DNA of 64,000 nt. Origin: Camelus bactrianus. Lineage: Eukaryota; Chordata; Mammalia; Artiodactyla; Camelidae. Under the pieces are notes generated by a model. The model had not been told where the DNA came from. It did no database searches and was given only the letters and a program-made list of their open reading frames with translations. The position numbers and the translations under genes were made by a program. Below are positions 22,604 to 36,167 of the stretch, piece after piece (position 1 is the stretch's first letter; every line of letters starts with the position of its first letter). The stretch spans positions 26,138,001 to 26,202,000 of the forward strand of contig NC_133570.1 of NCBI RefSeq assembly GCF_048773025.1, given 5' to 3'.

Positions 22604-25600
22604 ACTCAGAATTCTGGAACACGGATGACTGTGTGGGGGAGGTTCGGGGCCGCCCTCCACGCAGCTGCCTTGTGTCACAGGTGTTCACTGGCAGGTGGAA
22701 GTCCGCTAATTACCTCTCCTGTCCATGGGGAGGCACTAGATGCTACCTGCGTTTCCAGGACAACCCCCTCCTTTCCCCAGAAGCCCGCACATTGAGGGAC
22801 TCTGGGAAGTCACTCGAAGGGCTCCTAGGAGATCCCGGGTTCTGCAGACAGAAGATGGAACCTCCCCACACTCAGAATTCCGGAACACGGTTGACTGTGT
22901 GGGGGAGTTTCGGGGCCGACCTCCACGAAGCTGCCTGGTGTCACAGGTGTTCCCTGGTAGGTGGAAGTCCGCTAATTACCTCCCCTGTCCATGGGGATGC
23001 ACTAGATGCTACCTGCTTTTCCAGCCCAACCCCCGCCGTTCCCCGGCAGCCCGCACAGGGAGGGACTGGGGGAAGACACTCGAAGGGCTCCTAGGAGATC
23101 CCGGGTGCTGCAGACAGAAGACGGAACCTCCCCACACTCAGAATTCCGGAACACGGGTGACTGTGTGTGTGAGGATTAGGGCCGCCCTCCACACAGATTC
23201 CTGGTGTCACAGGTGTTCCCTAGTAGGGTGAAGACCGCTAATTACCTCCCCTGTCCATGGGGAGGCACTAGATGCTACCTGAGATTCCAGCCCAACCCCC
23301 GCCTTTCCCTGGCAGCCCGCAGTGTGAGGGATTCGGGGAAGACACTCGAAGGGCTCCTAGGAGATCCCGGGTGCTGCAGACAGAAGACGGAACCTCCCCA
23401 CACTCAGAATTCCGGAACACGGCTGACTGTGTGGGGGAGGTTCGGGGCCGCCCTCCACGCAGCTGCCTGGTGTCACAGGTGTTCCCTGGCAGGGGGAATT
23501 CCGCTAATTACCTCCCTTGTCCATGGGGAGGCACAAGATGCTACCTGCTTTTCCAGCCCAACCCCCGCCTTTCCCCGGCAGCCCGCACAGGGAGGGACTG
23601 GGGGAAGACACTCGAAAGGCTCCTAGGAGAACCCGGGTGCTGCAGACAGAAGACGGAACCTCCCCACACTCAGAATTCCGGAACACGTGTGACTGTGTGG
23701 GTGAGGTTTAGGGCCGCACTCCACGCAGCTTCCTGTTGTCACAGTTGTTCCCTGGCAGGGGGAAGTCCGCTAATTACCTCCCTTGTCCATGGGGAGGCAC
23801 TAGATTCTACCTGCTTTTCCAGCCCAACCCCCGCCGTTCCCCGGCAGCCCGCACAGAGAGGGACTGGGGGAAGACACTCGAAACTCTCCTAGGAGACCCC
23901 GGGTGCTGCAGACTGAAGACGGAACTTAACCACAATCAGAATTCCGGAACACGGCTGACTGTGTGGGGGAGGTTCGGGGCCGCCCTCCACGCAGCTTCCT
24001 GGAGTCACAGGTGTTCCCTGGCAGGGGGAAGTCCGCTAATTACCTCCCTTGTCCATGTGGAGGCACTAGATGCTACCTGCTTTTTCAGCCCAACCCCCGC
24101 CTTTCCCCGGCAGCCCGCACAGGGAGGGACTGGGGGAAGACCCTCGAAGGGCTCCTAGGAGATCCCGGGTGCTGCAGACAGAAGACGGAACCTCCCCACA
24201 CTCAGAATCCCGGAACACGGCTGACTGTGTGGGGGAGTTTCGGGGCCGCACTCCACGCAGCTGCCTGGTGTCACAGATGTTCCCTGGCAGGGGGAAGTCC
24301 GCTAATTACCTCCCCTGTCCATGGGGAGGCACAAGATGCTACCTGCTTTTCCAGCACAACCCCCGCCTTTCCCCGGCAGCCCGCACAGGGAGGGACTGGG
24401 GGAAGCCACTCGAAGGGCTCCTAGGAGAACCCGGGTGCTGCAGACATAAGACAGAATCTCCCCACACTCAGAATTCCGGAACACGGGTGACTGTGTCGGT
24501 GAGGTTTAGGGCCGCACTCCACGCAGCTTCCTGGTGTCACAGGTGTTCCCTGGCAGGGGGAAGTCCGCTAATTACCTCCCTTGTCCATGGGGAGGCACTA
24601 GATGCTAACGGCGTTTCCAGCCCAACCCCCGCCTTTCCCCGGCTGCCCGCACTGGGAGGGACTCGGGGAAGACTCTTGAAGGGCTCCTAGGATATAAGTG
24701 TGCTGCAGACAAAAGACGGAACCTCCCCAAACTCAGAATCCCGGAACAAGTCTGACTGCGTGGGAGAGGTTCGGGGCCGCCCTCCACGCAGCTGCCTGGT
24801 GTCACAGGTGTTCCCTGGCAGGTGGAAGTCCGCTAATTACCTCCCCTGTCCATGGGGAAGCACTAGATGCTACTTGCGTTTCCAGCACAACCCCTTCCTT
24901 TCCCCGGCAGCCCGCACAGGGAGGGACTCTGGGAAGACACTCGAAGGGCTCCTAGGAGATCCCGGGTGCTGCCGACAGAAGACGGAACCTCCCCACACTC
25001 AGAATTCCGGATCACGGTTGACTGTGTGGGGGAGTTTCCGGGCTGACCTCCACGAAGCTGCCTGGTGTCACAGGTGTTCCCTGGCAGGTGGAAGTCCGCT
25101 AATTACCTCCCATGTCCATGGGGATGCACTAGATGCTACCTGCGTTTCCAGCCCAACCCCCGCCTTTCCCTGGCTGCCCGCACTGGGAGGGACTAGGGGA
25201 AGACTCTCGAAGGGCTCCTAGGAGATCCCGGTTGCTGCAGACAGAAGACGGAACCTCCCCACACTCAGAATTCCGGAACACGTGTGACTGTGTGGGTGAG
25301 GTTTAGGGCCGCACTACACGCAGCTTCCTGTTGTCACAGTTGTTCCCTGGCAGGGGGAATTCCGCTAATTACCTCCCTTGTCCATGGGGAGGCACTAGAT
25401 TCTACCTGCTTTTCCAGCCCAACCCCCGCCGTTCCCCGGCAGCCCGCACAGGGAGGGACTGGGGGAAGACACTCGAAGGGCTCCTAGGAGATCCCGGGTG
25501 CTGCAGACAGAAGACGGAACCTCCCCACACTCAGAATTCCGGAACACGGTTGACTGTGTGGGGGAGTTTCGGGGCCGAACTCCACGAAGCTGCCTGGTGT

Positions 25601-26858
25601 CACAGGTGTTCCCTGGCAGGGGGAAGTCCGCTAATTACCTCCCCTGTCCATCGGGATGCACTAGATGCTACCTGGGTTTCCAGCCCAACCCCCGCCTTTC
25701 CCTGGCTGCCCGCACTGGGAGGGACTAGGGGAAGACTCTCGAAGGGCTCCTAGGAGATCCCGGTTGCTGCAGACAAAAGACGGAACCTCCCCACACTCAG
25801 AATTCCGGAACACGGGTGACTGTGTGTGTGAGGTTTAGGGCCGCCCTCCACACAGATTCCTGGTGTCACAGGTGTTCCCTAGTAGGGTGAAGACCGCTAA
25901 TTACCTCCCCAGTCCATGGGGAGGCACTAGATGCTACCTGAGATTCCAGCCCAACACCCGCCTTTCCCCGGCAGCCCGCAGTGTGAGGGATTCGGGGAAG
26001 ACACTCGAAGGGCTCCTAGGAGATCCCGGGTGCTGCAGACAGAAGACGGAACCTCCCCACACTCAGAATTCCGGAACACGGCTGACTGTGTGGGGGAGGT
26101 TCGGGGCCGCCCTCCACGCAGCTGCCTGGTGTCACAGGTGTTCCCTGGCAGGGGGAAGTCCGCTAATTACCTCCCTTGTCCATGGGGAGGCACTAGATTC
26201 TACCTGCTTTTCCAGCCCAACCCCCGCCTTTCCCCGGCAGTCCGCACAGGGAGGGAATGGGGGAAGACACTCGAAAGGCTCCTAGGAGAACCCGGGTGCT
26301 GCAGACAGAAGACGGAACCTCCCCACATTTAGAATTCCGGAACACGTGTGACTGTGTTGGTGAGGTTTAGGGCCACACTCCACGCAGCTTCCTGGAGTCA
26401 CAGGTGTTCCCTGGCAGGGGGAAGTCCGCTAATTACCTCCCTTGTCCATGTGGAGGCACTAGATGCTACCTGCTTTTTCAGCCCAACCCCCGCCTTTCCC
26501 CGGCAGCCCGCACAGGGAGGGACTGGGGGAAGACCTTCGAAGGGCTCCTAGGAGATCCCGGGTGCTGCAGACAAAAGACGGAACCTCCCCACACTCAGAA
26601 TCCCGGAACACGGCTGACTGTGTTGGAGAGGTTCGGGGCCGCACTCCACGCAGCTGCCTGGTGTCTCAGGTGTTCCCTGGCAGGGGGAAGTCCGCTAATT
26701 TCCTCCCTTGTCCATGGGGAGGCACAAGATGCTACCTGATTTTCCAGCCCAACCTCCGCCATTCCCCGGCAGCCCGCACAGGGAGGGACTGGGGGAAGAC
26801 ACTCGAAGGGCTCCTAGGTGAACCCGGGTGCTGCAGACATAAGACAGAACATCCCCAC
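22604..26858 (+). repeat. HOR 16-mer, C missing after B
   Basis: Order: A-B-D-H-I-J/F-P-M-N-O-I'-C-D-E-F-G, 4255 bp with M 265 bp. From the P tail onward it matches the previous unit at an offset of 4255 bp. Confidence 0.87.
24200..24465 (+). repeat. Monomer type P
   Basis: Diagnostic variants: 'cagaatcccggaac', 'gagtttcggggccgc', 'gtcacagatgttccc', 'gcacaagatgc', 'ccagcacaacccccg', 'gggggaagccactcg' and 'gacataagacagaatctcc'. It precedes M at 24466, 42280 and 44406. At 19946 only its tail is present, fused to a J/K-type front. Confidence 0.8.
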
Positions 26859-29783
26859 ACTCAGAATTCTGGAACACGGATGACTGTGTGGGGGAGGTTC
26901 GGGGCCGCCCTCCACGCAGCTGCCTTGTGTCACAGGTGTTCACTGGCAGGTGGAAGTCCGCTAATTACCTCTCCTGTCCATGGGGAGGCACTAGATGCTA
27001 CCTGCGTTTCCAGGACAACCCCCTCCTTTCCCCAGAAGCCCGCACAGGGAGGGACTCTGGGAAGTCACTCGAAGGGCTCCTAGGAGATCCCGGGTTCTGC
27101 AGACAGAAGATGGAACCTCCCCACACTCAGAATTCCGGAACACGGTTGACTGTGTGGGGGAGTTTCGGGGCCGACCTCCACGAAGCTGCCTGGTGTCACA
27201 GGTGTTCCCTGGTAGGTGGAAGTCCGCTAATTACCTCCCCTGTCCATGGGGATGCACTAGATGCTACCTGCTTTTCCAGCCCAACCCCCGCCGTTCCCCG
27301 GCAGCCCGCACAGGGAGGGACTGGGGGAAGACACTCGAAGGGCTCCTAGGAGATCCCGGGTGCTGCAGACAGAAGACGGAACCTCCCCACACTCAGAATT
27401 CCGGAACACGGGTGACTGTGTGTGTGAGGTTTAGGGCCGCCCTCCACACAGATTCCTGGTGTCACAGGTGTTCCCTAGTAGGGTGAAGACCGCTAATTAC
27501 CTCCCCTGTCCATGGGGAGGCACTAGATGCTACCTGAGATTCCAGCCCAACCCCCGCCTTTCCCTGGCAGCCCGCAGTGTGAGGGATTCGGGGAAGACAC
27601 TCGAAGGGCTCCTAGGAGATCCCGGGTGCTGCAGACAGAAGACGGAACCTCCCCACACTCAGAATTCCGGAACACGGCTGACTGTGTGGGGGAGGTTCGG
27701 GGCCGCCCTCCACGCAGCTGCCTGGTGTCACAGGTGTTCCCTGGCAGGGGGAAGTCCGCTAATTACCTCCCTTGTCCATGGGGAGGCACAAGATGCTACC
27801 TGCTTTTCCAGCCCAACCCCCGCCTTTCCCCGGCAGCCCGCACAGGGAGGGACTGGGGGAAGACACTCGAAAGGCTCCTAGGAGAACCCGGGTGCTGCAG
27901 ACAGAAGACGGAACCTCCCCACACTCAGAATTCCGGAACACGTGTGACTGTGTGGGTGAGGTTTAGGGCCGCACTCCACGCAGCTTCCTGTTGTCACAGT
28001 TGTTCCCTGGCAGGGGGAAGTCCGCTAATTACCTCCCTTGTCCATGGGGAGGCACTAGATTCTACCTGCTTTTCCAGCCCAACCCCCGCCGTTCCCCGGC
28101 AGCCCGCACAGAGAGGGACTGGGGGAAGACACTCGAAACTCTCCTAGGAGACCCCGGGTGCTGCAGACTGAAGACGGAACTTAACCACAATCAGAATTCC
28201 GGAACACGGCTGACTGTGTGGGGGAGGTTCGGGGCCGCCCTCCACGCAGCTTCCTGGAGTCACAGGTGTTCCCTGGCAGGGGGAAGTCCGCTAATTACCT
28301 CCCTTGTCCATGTGGAGGCACTAGATGCTACCTGCTTTTTCAGCCCAACCCCCGCCTTTCCCCGGCAGCCCGCACAGGGAGGGACTGGGGGAAGACCCTC
28401 GAAGGGCTCCTAGGAGATCCCGGGTGCTGCAGACAAAAGACGGAACCTCCCCACACTCAGAATCCCGGAACACGGCTGACTGTGTTGGAGAGGTTCGGGG
28501 CCGCACTCCACGCAGCTGCCTGGTGTCTCAGGTGTTCCCTGGCAGGGGGAAGTCCGCTAATTACCTCCCTTGTCCATGGGGAGGCACTAGATGCTACCTG
28601 CTTTTCCAGCCCAACCCCTGCCGTTCCCCGTCAGCCCGCACAGGGAGGGACTGGGGGAAGACACTCGAAACTCTCCTTGGAGAACCCGGGTGCTGCAGAC
28701 AGAAGACGGAACTTCCCCACAATCAGAATTCCGGAACACGGCTGACTGTGTGGGGGAGGTTCGGGGCCGCCCTCCACGCAGCTGCCTGTTGTCACAGGTG
28801 TTCCCTGGCAGGGAGAAGTCCGCTAATTACCTCCCCTGTCCATGGGGAAGCACTAGATGCTACCGGCGTTTCCAGCCCAACCCCCTCCTTTCTTCGGCAG
28901 CCCGCACTGGGACGGACTGGGGGAAGACACTCGAAGGGCTCCTAGGAGATCCCGGGTGCTGCAGACAGAAGACGGAACCTCCCCACACTCAGAATTCCGG
29001 AACAAGGGTGACTGTGAGGGTGAGGTTTAGGGCCGCACTCCACGCAGCTTCCTGGTGTCACAGGTGTTCCCTGGCAGGGGGAATTCCGCTAATTACCTCC
29101 CTTGTCCATGGGGAGGCACAAGATGCTACCTGCTTTTCCAGCCCAACCCCCGCCTTTCCCGGCTGTCCGCACAGGGAGGGACTGGGGGAAGACACTCGAA
29201 AGGCTCCTAGGAGAACCCGGGTGCTGCAGACAGAAGACGGAACCTCCCCACACTTAGAATTCCGGAACACGTGTGACTGTGTTGGTGAGGTTTAGGGCCG
29301 CACTCCACGCAGCTTCCTGGAGTCACAGGTGTTCCCTGGCAGGGGGAAGTCCGCTAATTACCTCCCTTGTCCATGTGGAGGCACTAGATGCTACCTGCTT
29401 TTTCAGCCCAACCCCCGCCTTTCCCCGGCAGCCCGCACAGGGAGGGACTGGAGGAAGACCCTCGAAGGGCTCCTAGGAGATCCCGGGTGCTGCAGACATA
29501 AGACGGAACCTCCCCACACTCAGAATCCCGGAACACGGCTGACTGTGTTGGAGAGGTTCGGGACCGCACTCCACGCAGCTGCCTGGTGTCTCAGGTGTTC
29601 CCTGGCAGGGGGAAGTCCGCTAATTTCCTCCCTTGTCCATGGGGAGGCACAAGATGCTACCTGATTTTCCAGCCCAACCTCCGCCATTCCCCGGCAGCCC
29701 GCACAGGGAGGGACTGGGGGAAGACACTCGAAGGGCTCCTAGGTGAACCCGGGTGCTGCAGACTTAAGACAGAACATCCCCAC
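26859..29783 (+). repeat. HOR 11-mer
   Basis: Order: A-B-D-H-I-J/F-G/I'-K-L-F-G, 2925 bp; L (28987) is 265 bp. It is the chimeric 12-mer of 10905-14095 lacking monomer C. Confidence 0.88.
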
Positions 29784-31645
29784 ACTCAGAATTCTGGAAC
29801 ACGGATGACTGTGTGGGGGAGGTTCGGGGCCGCCCTCCACGCAGCTGCCTTGTGTCACAGGTGTTCACTGGCAGGTGGAAGTCCGCTAATTACCTCTCCT
29901 GTCCATGGGGAGGCACTAGATGCTACCTGCGTTTCCAGGACAACCCCCTCCTTTCCCCAGAAGCCCGCACAGGGAGGGACTCTGGGAAGTCACTCGAAGG
30001 GCTCCTAGGAGATCCCGGGTTCTGCAGACAGAAGATGGAACCTCCCCACACTCAGAATTCCGGAACACGGTTGACTGTGTGGGGGAGTTTCGGGGCCGAC
30101 CTCCACGAAGCTGCCTGGTGTCACAGGTGTTCCCTGGTAGGTGGAAGTCCGCTAATTACCTCCCCTGTCCATGGGGATGCACTAGATGCTACCTGCTTTT
30201 CCAGCCCAACCCCCGCCGTTCCCCGGCAGCCCGCACAGGGAGGGACTGGGGGAAGACACTCGAAGGGCTCCTAGGAGATCCCGGGTGCTGCAGACAGAAG
30301 ACGGAACCTCCCCACACTCAGAATTCCGGAACACGGTTGACTGTGTGGGGGAGTTTCGGGGCCGAACTCCACGAAGCTGCCTGGTGTCACAGGTGTTCCC
30401 TGGCAGGGGGAAGTCCGCTAATTACCTCCCCTGTCCATCGGGATGCACTAGATGCTACCTGGGTTTCCAGCCCAACCCCCGCCTTTCCCTGGCTGCCCGC
30501 ACTGGGAGGGACTAGGGGAAGACACTCGAAGGGCTCCTAGGAGATCCCGGTTGCTGCAGACAAAAGACGGAACCTCCCCACACTCAGAATTCCGGAACAT
30601 GAGTGACTGTGTGTGTGAGGTTTAGGGCCGCCCTCCACACAGATTCCTGGTGTCACAGGTGTTCCCTAGTAGGGTGAAGACCGCTAATTACCTCCCCAGT
30701 CCATGGGGAGGCACTAGATGCTACCTGAGATTCCAGCCCAACCCCCGCCTTTCCCCGGCAGCCCGCAGTGTGAGGGATTCGGGGAAGACACTCGAAGGGC
30801 TCCTAGGAGATCCCGGGTGCTGCAGACAGAAGACGGAACCTCCCCACACTCAGAATTCCGGAACACGGCTGACTGTGTGGGGGAGGTTCGGGGCCGCCCT
30901 CCACGCAGCTGCCTGGTGTCACAGGTGTTCCCTGGCAGGGGGAAGTCCGCTAATTACCTCCCTTGTCCATGGGGAGGCACTAGATTCTACCTGCTTTTCC
31001 AGCCCAACCCCCGCCTTTCCCCGGCAGTCCGCACAGGGAGGGAATGGGGGAAGACACTCGAAAGGCTCCTAGGAGAACCCGGGTGCTGCAGACAGAAGAC
31101 GGAACCTCCCCACACTTAGAATTCCGGAACACGTGTGACTGTGTTGGTGAGGTTTAGGGCCGCACTCCACGCAGCTTCCTGGAGTCACAGGTGTTCCCTG
31201 GCAGGGGGAAGTCCGCTAATTACCTCCCTTGTCCATGTGTAGGCACTAGATGCTACCTGCTTTTTCAGCCCAACCCCCGCCTTTCCCCGGCAGCCCGCAC
31301 AGGGAGGGACTGGGGGAAGACCCTCGAAGGGCTCCTAGGAGATCCCGGGTGCTGCAGACAAAAGACGGAACCTCCCCACACTCAGAATCCCGGAACACGG
31401 CTGACTGTGTTGGAGAGGTTCGGGGCCGCACTCCACGCAGCTGCCTGGTGTCTCAGGTGTTCCCTGGCAGGGGGAAGTCCGCTAATTTCCTCCCTTGTCC
31501 ATGGGGAGGCACAAGATGCTACCTGATTTTCCAGCCCAACCTCCGCCATTCCCCGGCAGCCCGCACAGGGAGGGACTGGGGGAAGACACTCGAAGGGCTC
31601 CTAGGTGAACCCGGGTGCTGCAGACATAAGACAGAACATCCCCAC
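29784..31645 (+). repeat. HOR 7-mer A-G
   Basis: Seven full-length monomers matching 14096-15956, including a private D start ('aacatgagtgactg' near 30596). Confidence 0.9.
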
Positions 31646-33507
31646 ACTCAGAATTCTGGAACACGGATGACTGTGTGGGGGAGGTTCGGGGCCGCCCTCC
31701 ACGCAGCTGCCTTGTGTCACAGGTGTTCACTGGCAGGTGGAAGTCCGCTAATTACCTCTCCTGTCCATGGGGAGGCACTAGATGCTACCTGCGTTTCCAG
31801 GACAACCCCCTCCTTTCCCCAGCAGCCCGCACAGGGAGGGACTCTGGGAAGTCACTCGAAGGGCTCCTAGGAGATCCCGGGTTCTGCAGACAGAAGATGG
31901 AACCTCCCCACACTCAGAATTCCGGAACACGGTTGACTGTGTGGGGGAGTTTCGGGGCCGACCTCCACGAAGCTGCCTGGTGTCACAGGTGTTCCCTGGT
32001 AGGTGGAAGTCCGCTAATTACCTCCCCTGTCCATGGGGATGCACTAGATGCTACCTGCTTTTCCAGCCCAACCCCCGCCGTTCCCCGGCAGCCCGCACAG
32101 GGAGGGACTGGGGGAAGACACTCGAAGGGCTCCTAGGAGATCCCGGGTGCTGCAGACAGAAGACGGAACCTCCCCACACTCAGAATTCCGGAACACGGTT
32201 GACTGTGTGGGGGAGTTTCGGGGCCGAACTCCACGAAGCTGCCTGGTGTCACAGGTGTTCCCTGGCAGGGGGAAGTCCGCTAATTACCTCCCATGTCCAT
32301 CGGGATGCACTAGATGCTACCTGGGTTTCCAGCCCAACCCCCGCCTTTCCCTGGCTGCCCGCAATGGGAGGGACTAGGGGAAGACTCTCGAAGGGCTCCT
32401 AGGAGATCCCGGTTGCTGCAGACAAAAGACGGAACCTCCCCACACTCAGAATTCCGGAACACGTGTGACTGTGTGTGTGAGGTTTAGGGCCGCCCTCCAC
32501 ACAGATTCCTGGTGTCACAGGTGTTCCCTAGTAGGGTGAAGACCGCTAATTACCTCCCCTGTCCATGGGGAGGCACTAGATGCTACCTGAGATTCCAGCC
32601 CAACCCCCGCATTTCCCTGGCAGCCCGCAGTGTGAGGGATTCGGGGAAGCCACTCGAAGGGCTCCTAGGAGAACCCGGGTGCTGCAGACATAAGACGGAA
32701 CCTCCCCACACTCAGAATTCCGGAACACGTTTGACTGTGTTGGTGAGGTTTAGGGCCGCACTCCACGCAGCTTCCTGGAGTCACAGGTGTTCCCTGGCAG
32801 GGGGAAGTCCGCTAATTACCTCCCTTGTCCATGGGGAGGCACTAGATGCTACTTGCGTTTCCAGCACAACCCCCTCCTTTCCCAGGCAGCCCGCACAGGG
32901 AGGGACTCTGGGAAGTCACTCGAAGGGCTCCTAGGAGATCCCGGGTGCTGCAGACAGAAGACGGAACCTATCCACACTCAGAATTCCGGAACACGGTTGA
33001 CTGTGTGGGGGAGTTTCGGGGCCGAACTCCACGAAGCTGCCTGGTGTCACAGGTGTTCCCTGGCAGGGGGAAGTCCGCTAATTACCTCCCCTGTCCATGG
33101 GGATGCACTAGATGCTACCTGCGTTTCCAGCCCAACCCCCGCCTTTCCCTGGCTGCCCGCACAGGGAGGGACTGGGGGAAGACACTCGAAACTCTCCTAG
33201 GAGACCCCGGGTGCTGCAGACAGAAGACGGAACTTAACCACAATCAGAATTCCGGAACACGGCTGACTGTGTGGGGGAGGTTCGGGGCCGCCCTCCACAC
33301 AGCTGCCTGTTTTCACAGGTGTTCCCTGGCAGGGAGAAGTCCGCTAATTACCTCCCCTGTCCATGGGGAGGCACTAGATGCTACCTGCTTTTCCAGCACA
33401 ACCCCCGCCTTTCCCCGGCAGCCCGCACAGGGAGGGACTGGGGGAAGCCACTCGAAGGGCTCCTAGGAGAACCCGGGTGCTGCAGACATAAGACGGAATC
33501 TCCCCAC
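31646..33507 (+). repeat. Irregular 7-mer
   Basis: Order: A-B-C, then D with a P-like tail (32444; 'ggggaagccactcg'), an F-front/N-back monomer (32710), Q (32976) and a K-front/P-back monomer (33242). All 266 bp. Confidence 0.83.
32976..33241 (+). repeat. Monomer type Q (C front, I tail)
   Basis: The front matches C ('ccgaactccacgaag') with an intact CCATGG ('ccatggggatgcac'), and the tail matches I ('ctcgaaactctcctagg', 'aacttaaccacaatcag'). Recurs at 34306, 47331 and 49990. Confidence 0.78.
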
Positions 33508-34837
33508 ACTCAGAATTCCGGAACACGGCTGACTGTGTGGGGGAGGTTCGGGGCCGCCCTCCACGCAGCTGCCTTGTGTCACAGGTGTTCACTGGCAGGT
33601 GGAAGTCCGCTAATTACCTCTCCTGTCCATGGGGATGCACTAGATGCTACCTGCGTTTCCAGGACAACCCCCTCCTTTCCCCAGCAGCCCGCACAGGGAG
33701 GGACTCTGGGAAGTCACTCGAAGGGCTCCTAGGAGATCCCGGGTTCTGCAGACAGAAGATGGAACCTCCCCACACTCAGAATTCCGGAACACGGTTGACT
33801 GTGTGGGGGAGTTTCGGGGCCGACCTCCACGAAGCTGCCTGGTGTCACAGGTGTTCCCTGGTAGGTGGAAGTCCGCTAATTACCTCCCCTGTCCATGGGG
33901 AGGCACTAGATGCTACCTGCTTTTCCAGCACAACCCCCGCCTTTCCCCGGCAGCCCGCACAGGGAGGGACTGGGGGAAGCCACTCGAAGGGCTCCTAGGA
34001 GAACCCGGGTGCTGCAGACATAAGACGGAACCTCCCCACACTCAGAATTCCGGAACACGTTTGACTGTGTTGGTGAGGTTTAGGGCCGCACTCCACGCAG
34101 CTTCCTGGAGTCACAGGTGTTCCCTGGCAGGGGGAAGTCCGCTAATTACCTCCCTTGTCCATGGGGAGGCACTAGATGCTACTTGCGTTTCCAGCACAAC
34201 CCCCTCCTTTCCCAGGCAGCCCGCACAGGGAGGGACTCTGGGAAGTCACTCGAAGGGCTCCTAGGAGATCCCGGGTGCTGCAGACAGAAGACGGAACCTA
34301 TCCACACTCAGAATTCCGGAACACGGTTGACTGTGTGGGGGAGTTTCGGGGCCGAACTCCACGAAGCTGCCTGGTGTCACAGGTGTTCCCTGGCAGGGGG
34401 AAGTCCGCTAATTACCTCCCCTGTCCATGGGGATGCACTAGATGCTACCTGCGTTTCCAGCCCAACCCCCGCCTTTCCCTGGCTGCCCGCACAGGGAGGG
34501 ACTGGGGGAAGACACTCGAAACTCTCCTAGGAGACCCCGGGTGCTGCAGACAGAAGACGGAACTTAACCACAATCAGAATTCCGGAACACGGCTGACTGT
34601 GTGGGGGAGGTTCGGGGCCGCCCTCCACACAGCTGCCTGTTTTCACAGGTGTTCCCTGGCAGGGAGAAGTCCGCTAATTACCTCCCCTGTCCATGGGGAG
34701 GCACTAGATGCTACCTGCTTTTCCAGCACAACCCCCGCCTTTCCCCGGCAGCCCGCACAGGGAGGGACTGGGGGAAGCCACTCGAAGGGCTCCTAGGAGA
34801 ACCCGGGTGCTGCAGACATAAGACGGAATCTCCCCAC
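33508..34837 (+). repeat. 5-mer A-(B/P)-(F/N)-Q-(K/P)
   Basis: Five monomers, 1330 bp, repeating the last part of the preceding unit at an offset of 1330. The A monomer starts with 'gctgactg' rather than 'atgactg', an exchange shared with 34838. Confidence 0.85.
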
Positions 34838-36167
34838 ACTCAGAATTCCGGAACACGGCTGACTGTGTGGGGGAGGTTCGGGGCCGCCCTCCACGCAGCT
34901 GCCTTGTGTCACAGGTGTTCACTGGCAGGTGGAAGTCCGCTAATTACCTCTCCTGTCCATGGGGAGGCACTAGATGCTACCTGCGTTTCCAGGACAACCC
35001 CCTCCTTTCCCCAGCAGCCCGCACAGGGAGGGACTCTGGGAAGTCACTCGAAGGGCTCCTAGGAGATCCCGGGTTCTGCAGACAGAAGATGGAACCTCCC
35101 CACACTCAGAATTCCGGAACACGGTTGACTGTGTGGGGGATTTTCGGGGCCGACCTCCACGAAGCTGCCTGGTGTCACAGGTGTTCCCTGGTAGGTGGAA
35201 GTCCGCTAATTACCTCCCCTGTCCATGGGGATGCACTAGATGCTACCTGCTTTTCCAGCCCAACCCCCGCCGTTCCCCGGCAGCCCGCACAGGGAGGGAC
35301 TGGGGGAAGACACTCGAAGGGCTCCTAGGAGATCCCGGGTGCTGCAGACAGAAGACGGAACCTCCCCACACTCAGAATTCCGGAACACGGTTGACTGTGT
35401 GGGGGAGTTTCGGGGCCGAACTCCACGAAGCTGCCTGGTGTCACAGGTGTTCCCTGGCAGGGGGAAGTCCGCTAATTACCTCCCCTGTCCATCGGGATGC
35501 ACTAGATGCTACCTGGGTTTCCAGCCCAACCCCAGCCTTTCCCTGGCTGCCCGCACTGGGAGGGACTAGGGGAAGACTCTCGAAGGGCTCCTAGGAGATC
35601 CCGGTTGCTGCAGACAAAAGACGGAACCTCCCCACACTCAGAATTCCGGAACACGGGTGACTGTGTGTGTGAGGTTTAGGGCCGCCCTCCACACAGATTC
35701 CTGGTGTCACAGGTGTTCCCTAGTAGGGTGAAGACCGCTAATTACCTCCCCTGTCCATGGGGAGGCACTAGATGCTACCTGAGATTCCAGCCCAACCCCC
35801 GCCTTTCCCCGGCAGCCCGCAGTGTGAGGGATTCGGGGAAGACACTCGAAGGGCTCCTAGGAGATCCCGGGTGCTGCAGACAGAAGACGGAACCTCCCCA
35901 CACTCAGAATTCCGGAACACGGCTGACTGTGTGGGGGAGGTTCGGGGCCGCCCTCCACGCAGCTGCCTGGTGTCACAGGTGTTCCCTGGCAGGGGGAAGT
36001 CCGCTAATTACCTCCCTTGTCCATGGGGAGGCACAAGATGCTACCTGCTTTTCCAGCCCAACCCCCGCCTTTCCCCGGCAGCCCGCACAGGTAGGGACTG
36101 GGGGAAGCCACTCGAAGGGCTCCTAGGAGAACCCGGGTGCTGCAGACATAAGACAGAATCTCCCCAC
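34838..36167 (+). repeat. Last A-started unit: A-B-C-D-H
   Basis: Five full-length monomers, 1330 bp. The tail of H carries a P-like 'ggggaagccactcg', after which M follows. No type A monomer is seen to the right of this unit. Confidence 0.85.

Larger units (their letters stand above)
20150..28475 (+). repeat. Duplicated ~4.1 kb block, spacing 4255 bp
   Basis: About 20150-24220 matches about 24405-28475 at a constant +4255 offset, covering P tail-M-N-O-I'-C-D-E-F-G-A-B-D-H-I-J/F. Private variants shared include 'tgactgcgtgggag' near 20500 and 24755 and 'cgcactacacgcag' near 21056 and 25311. Ends are approximate because flanking monomers are also related. Confidence 0.85.
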
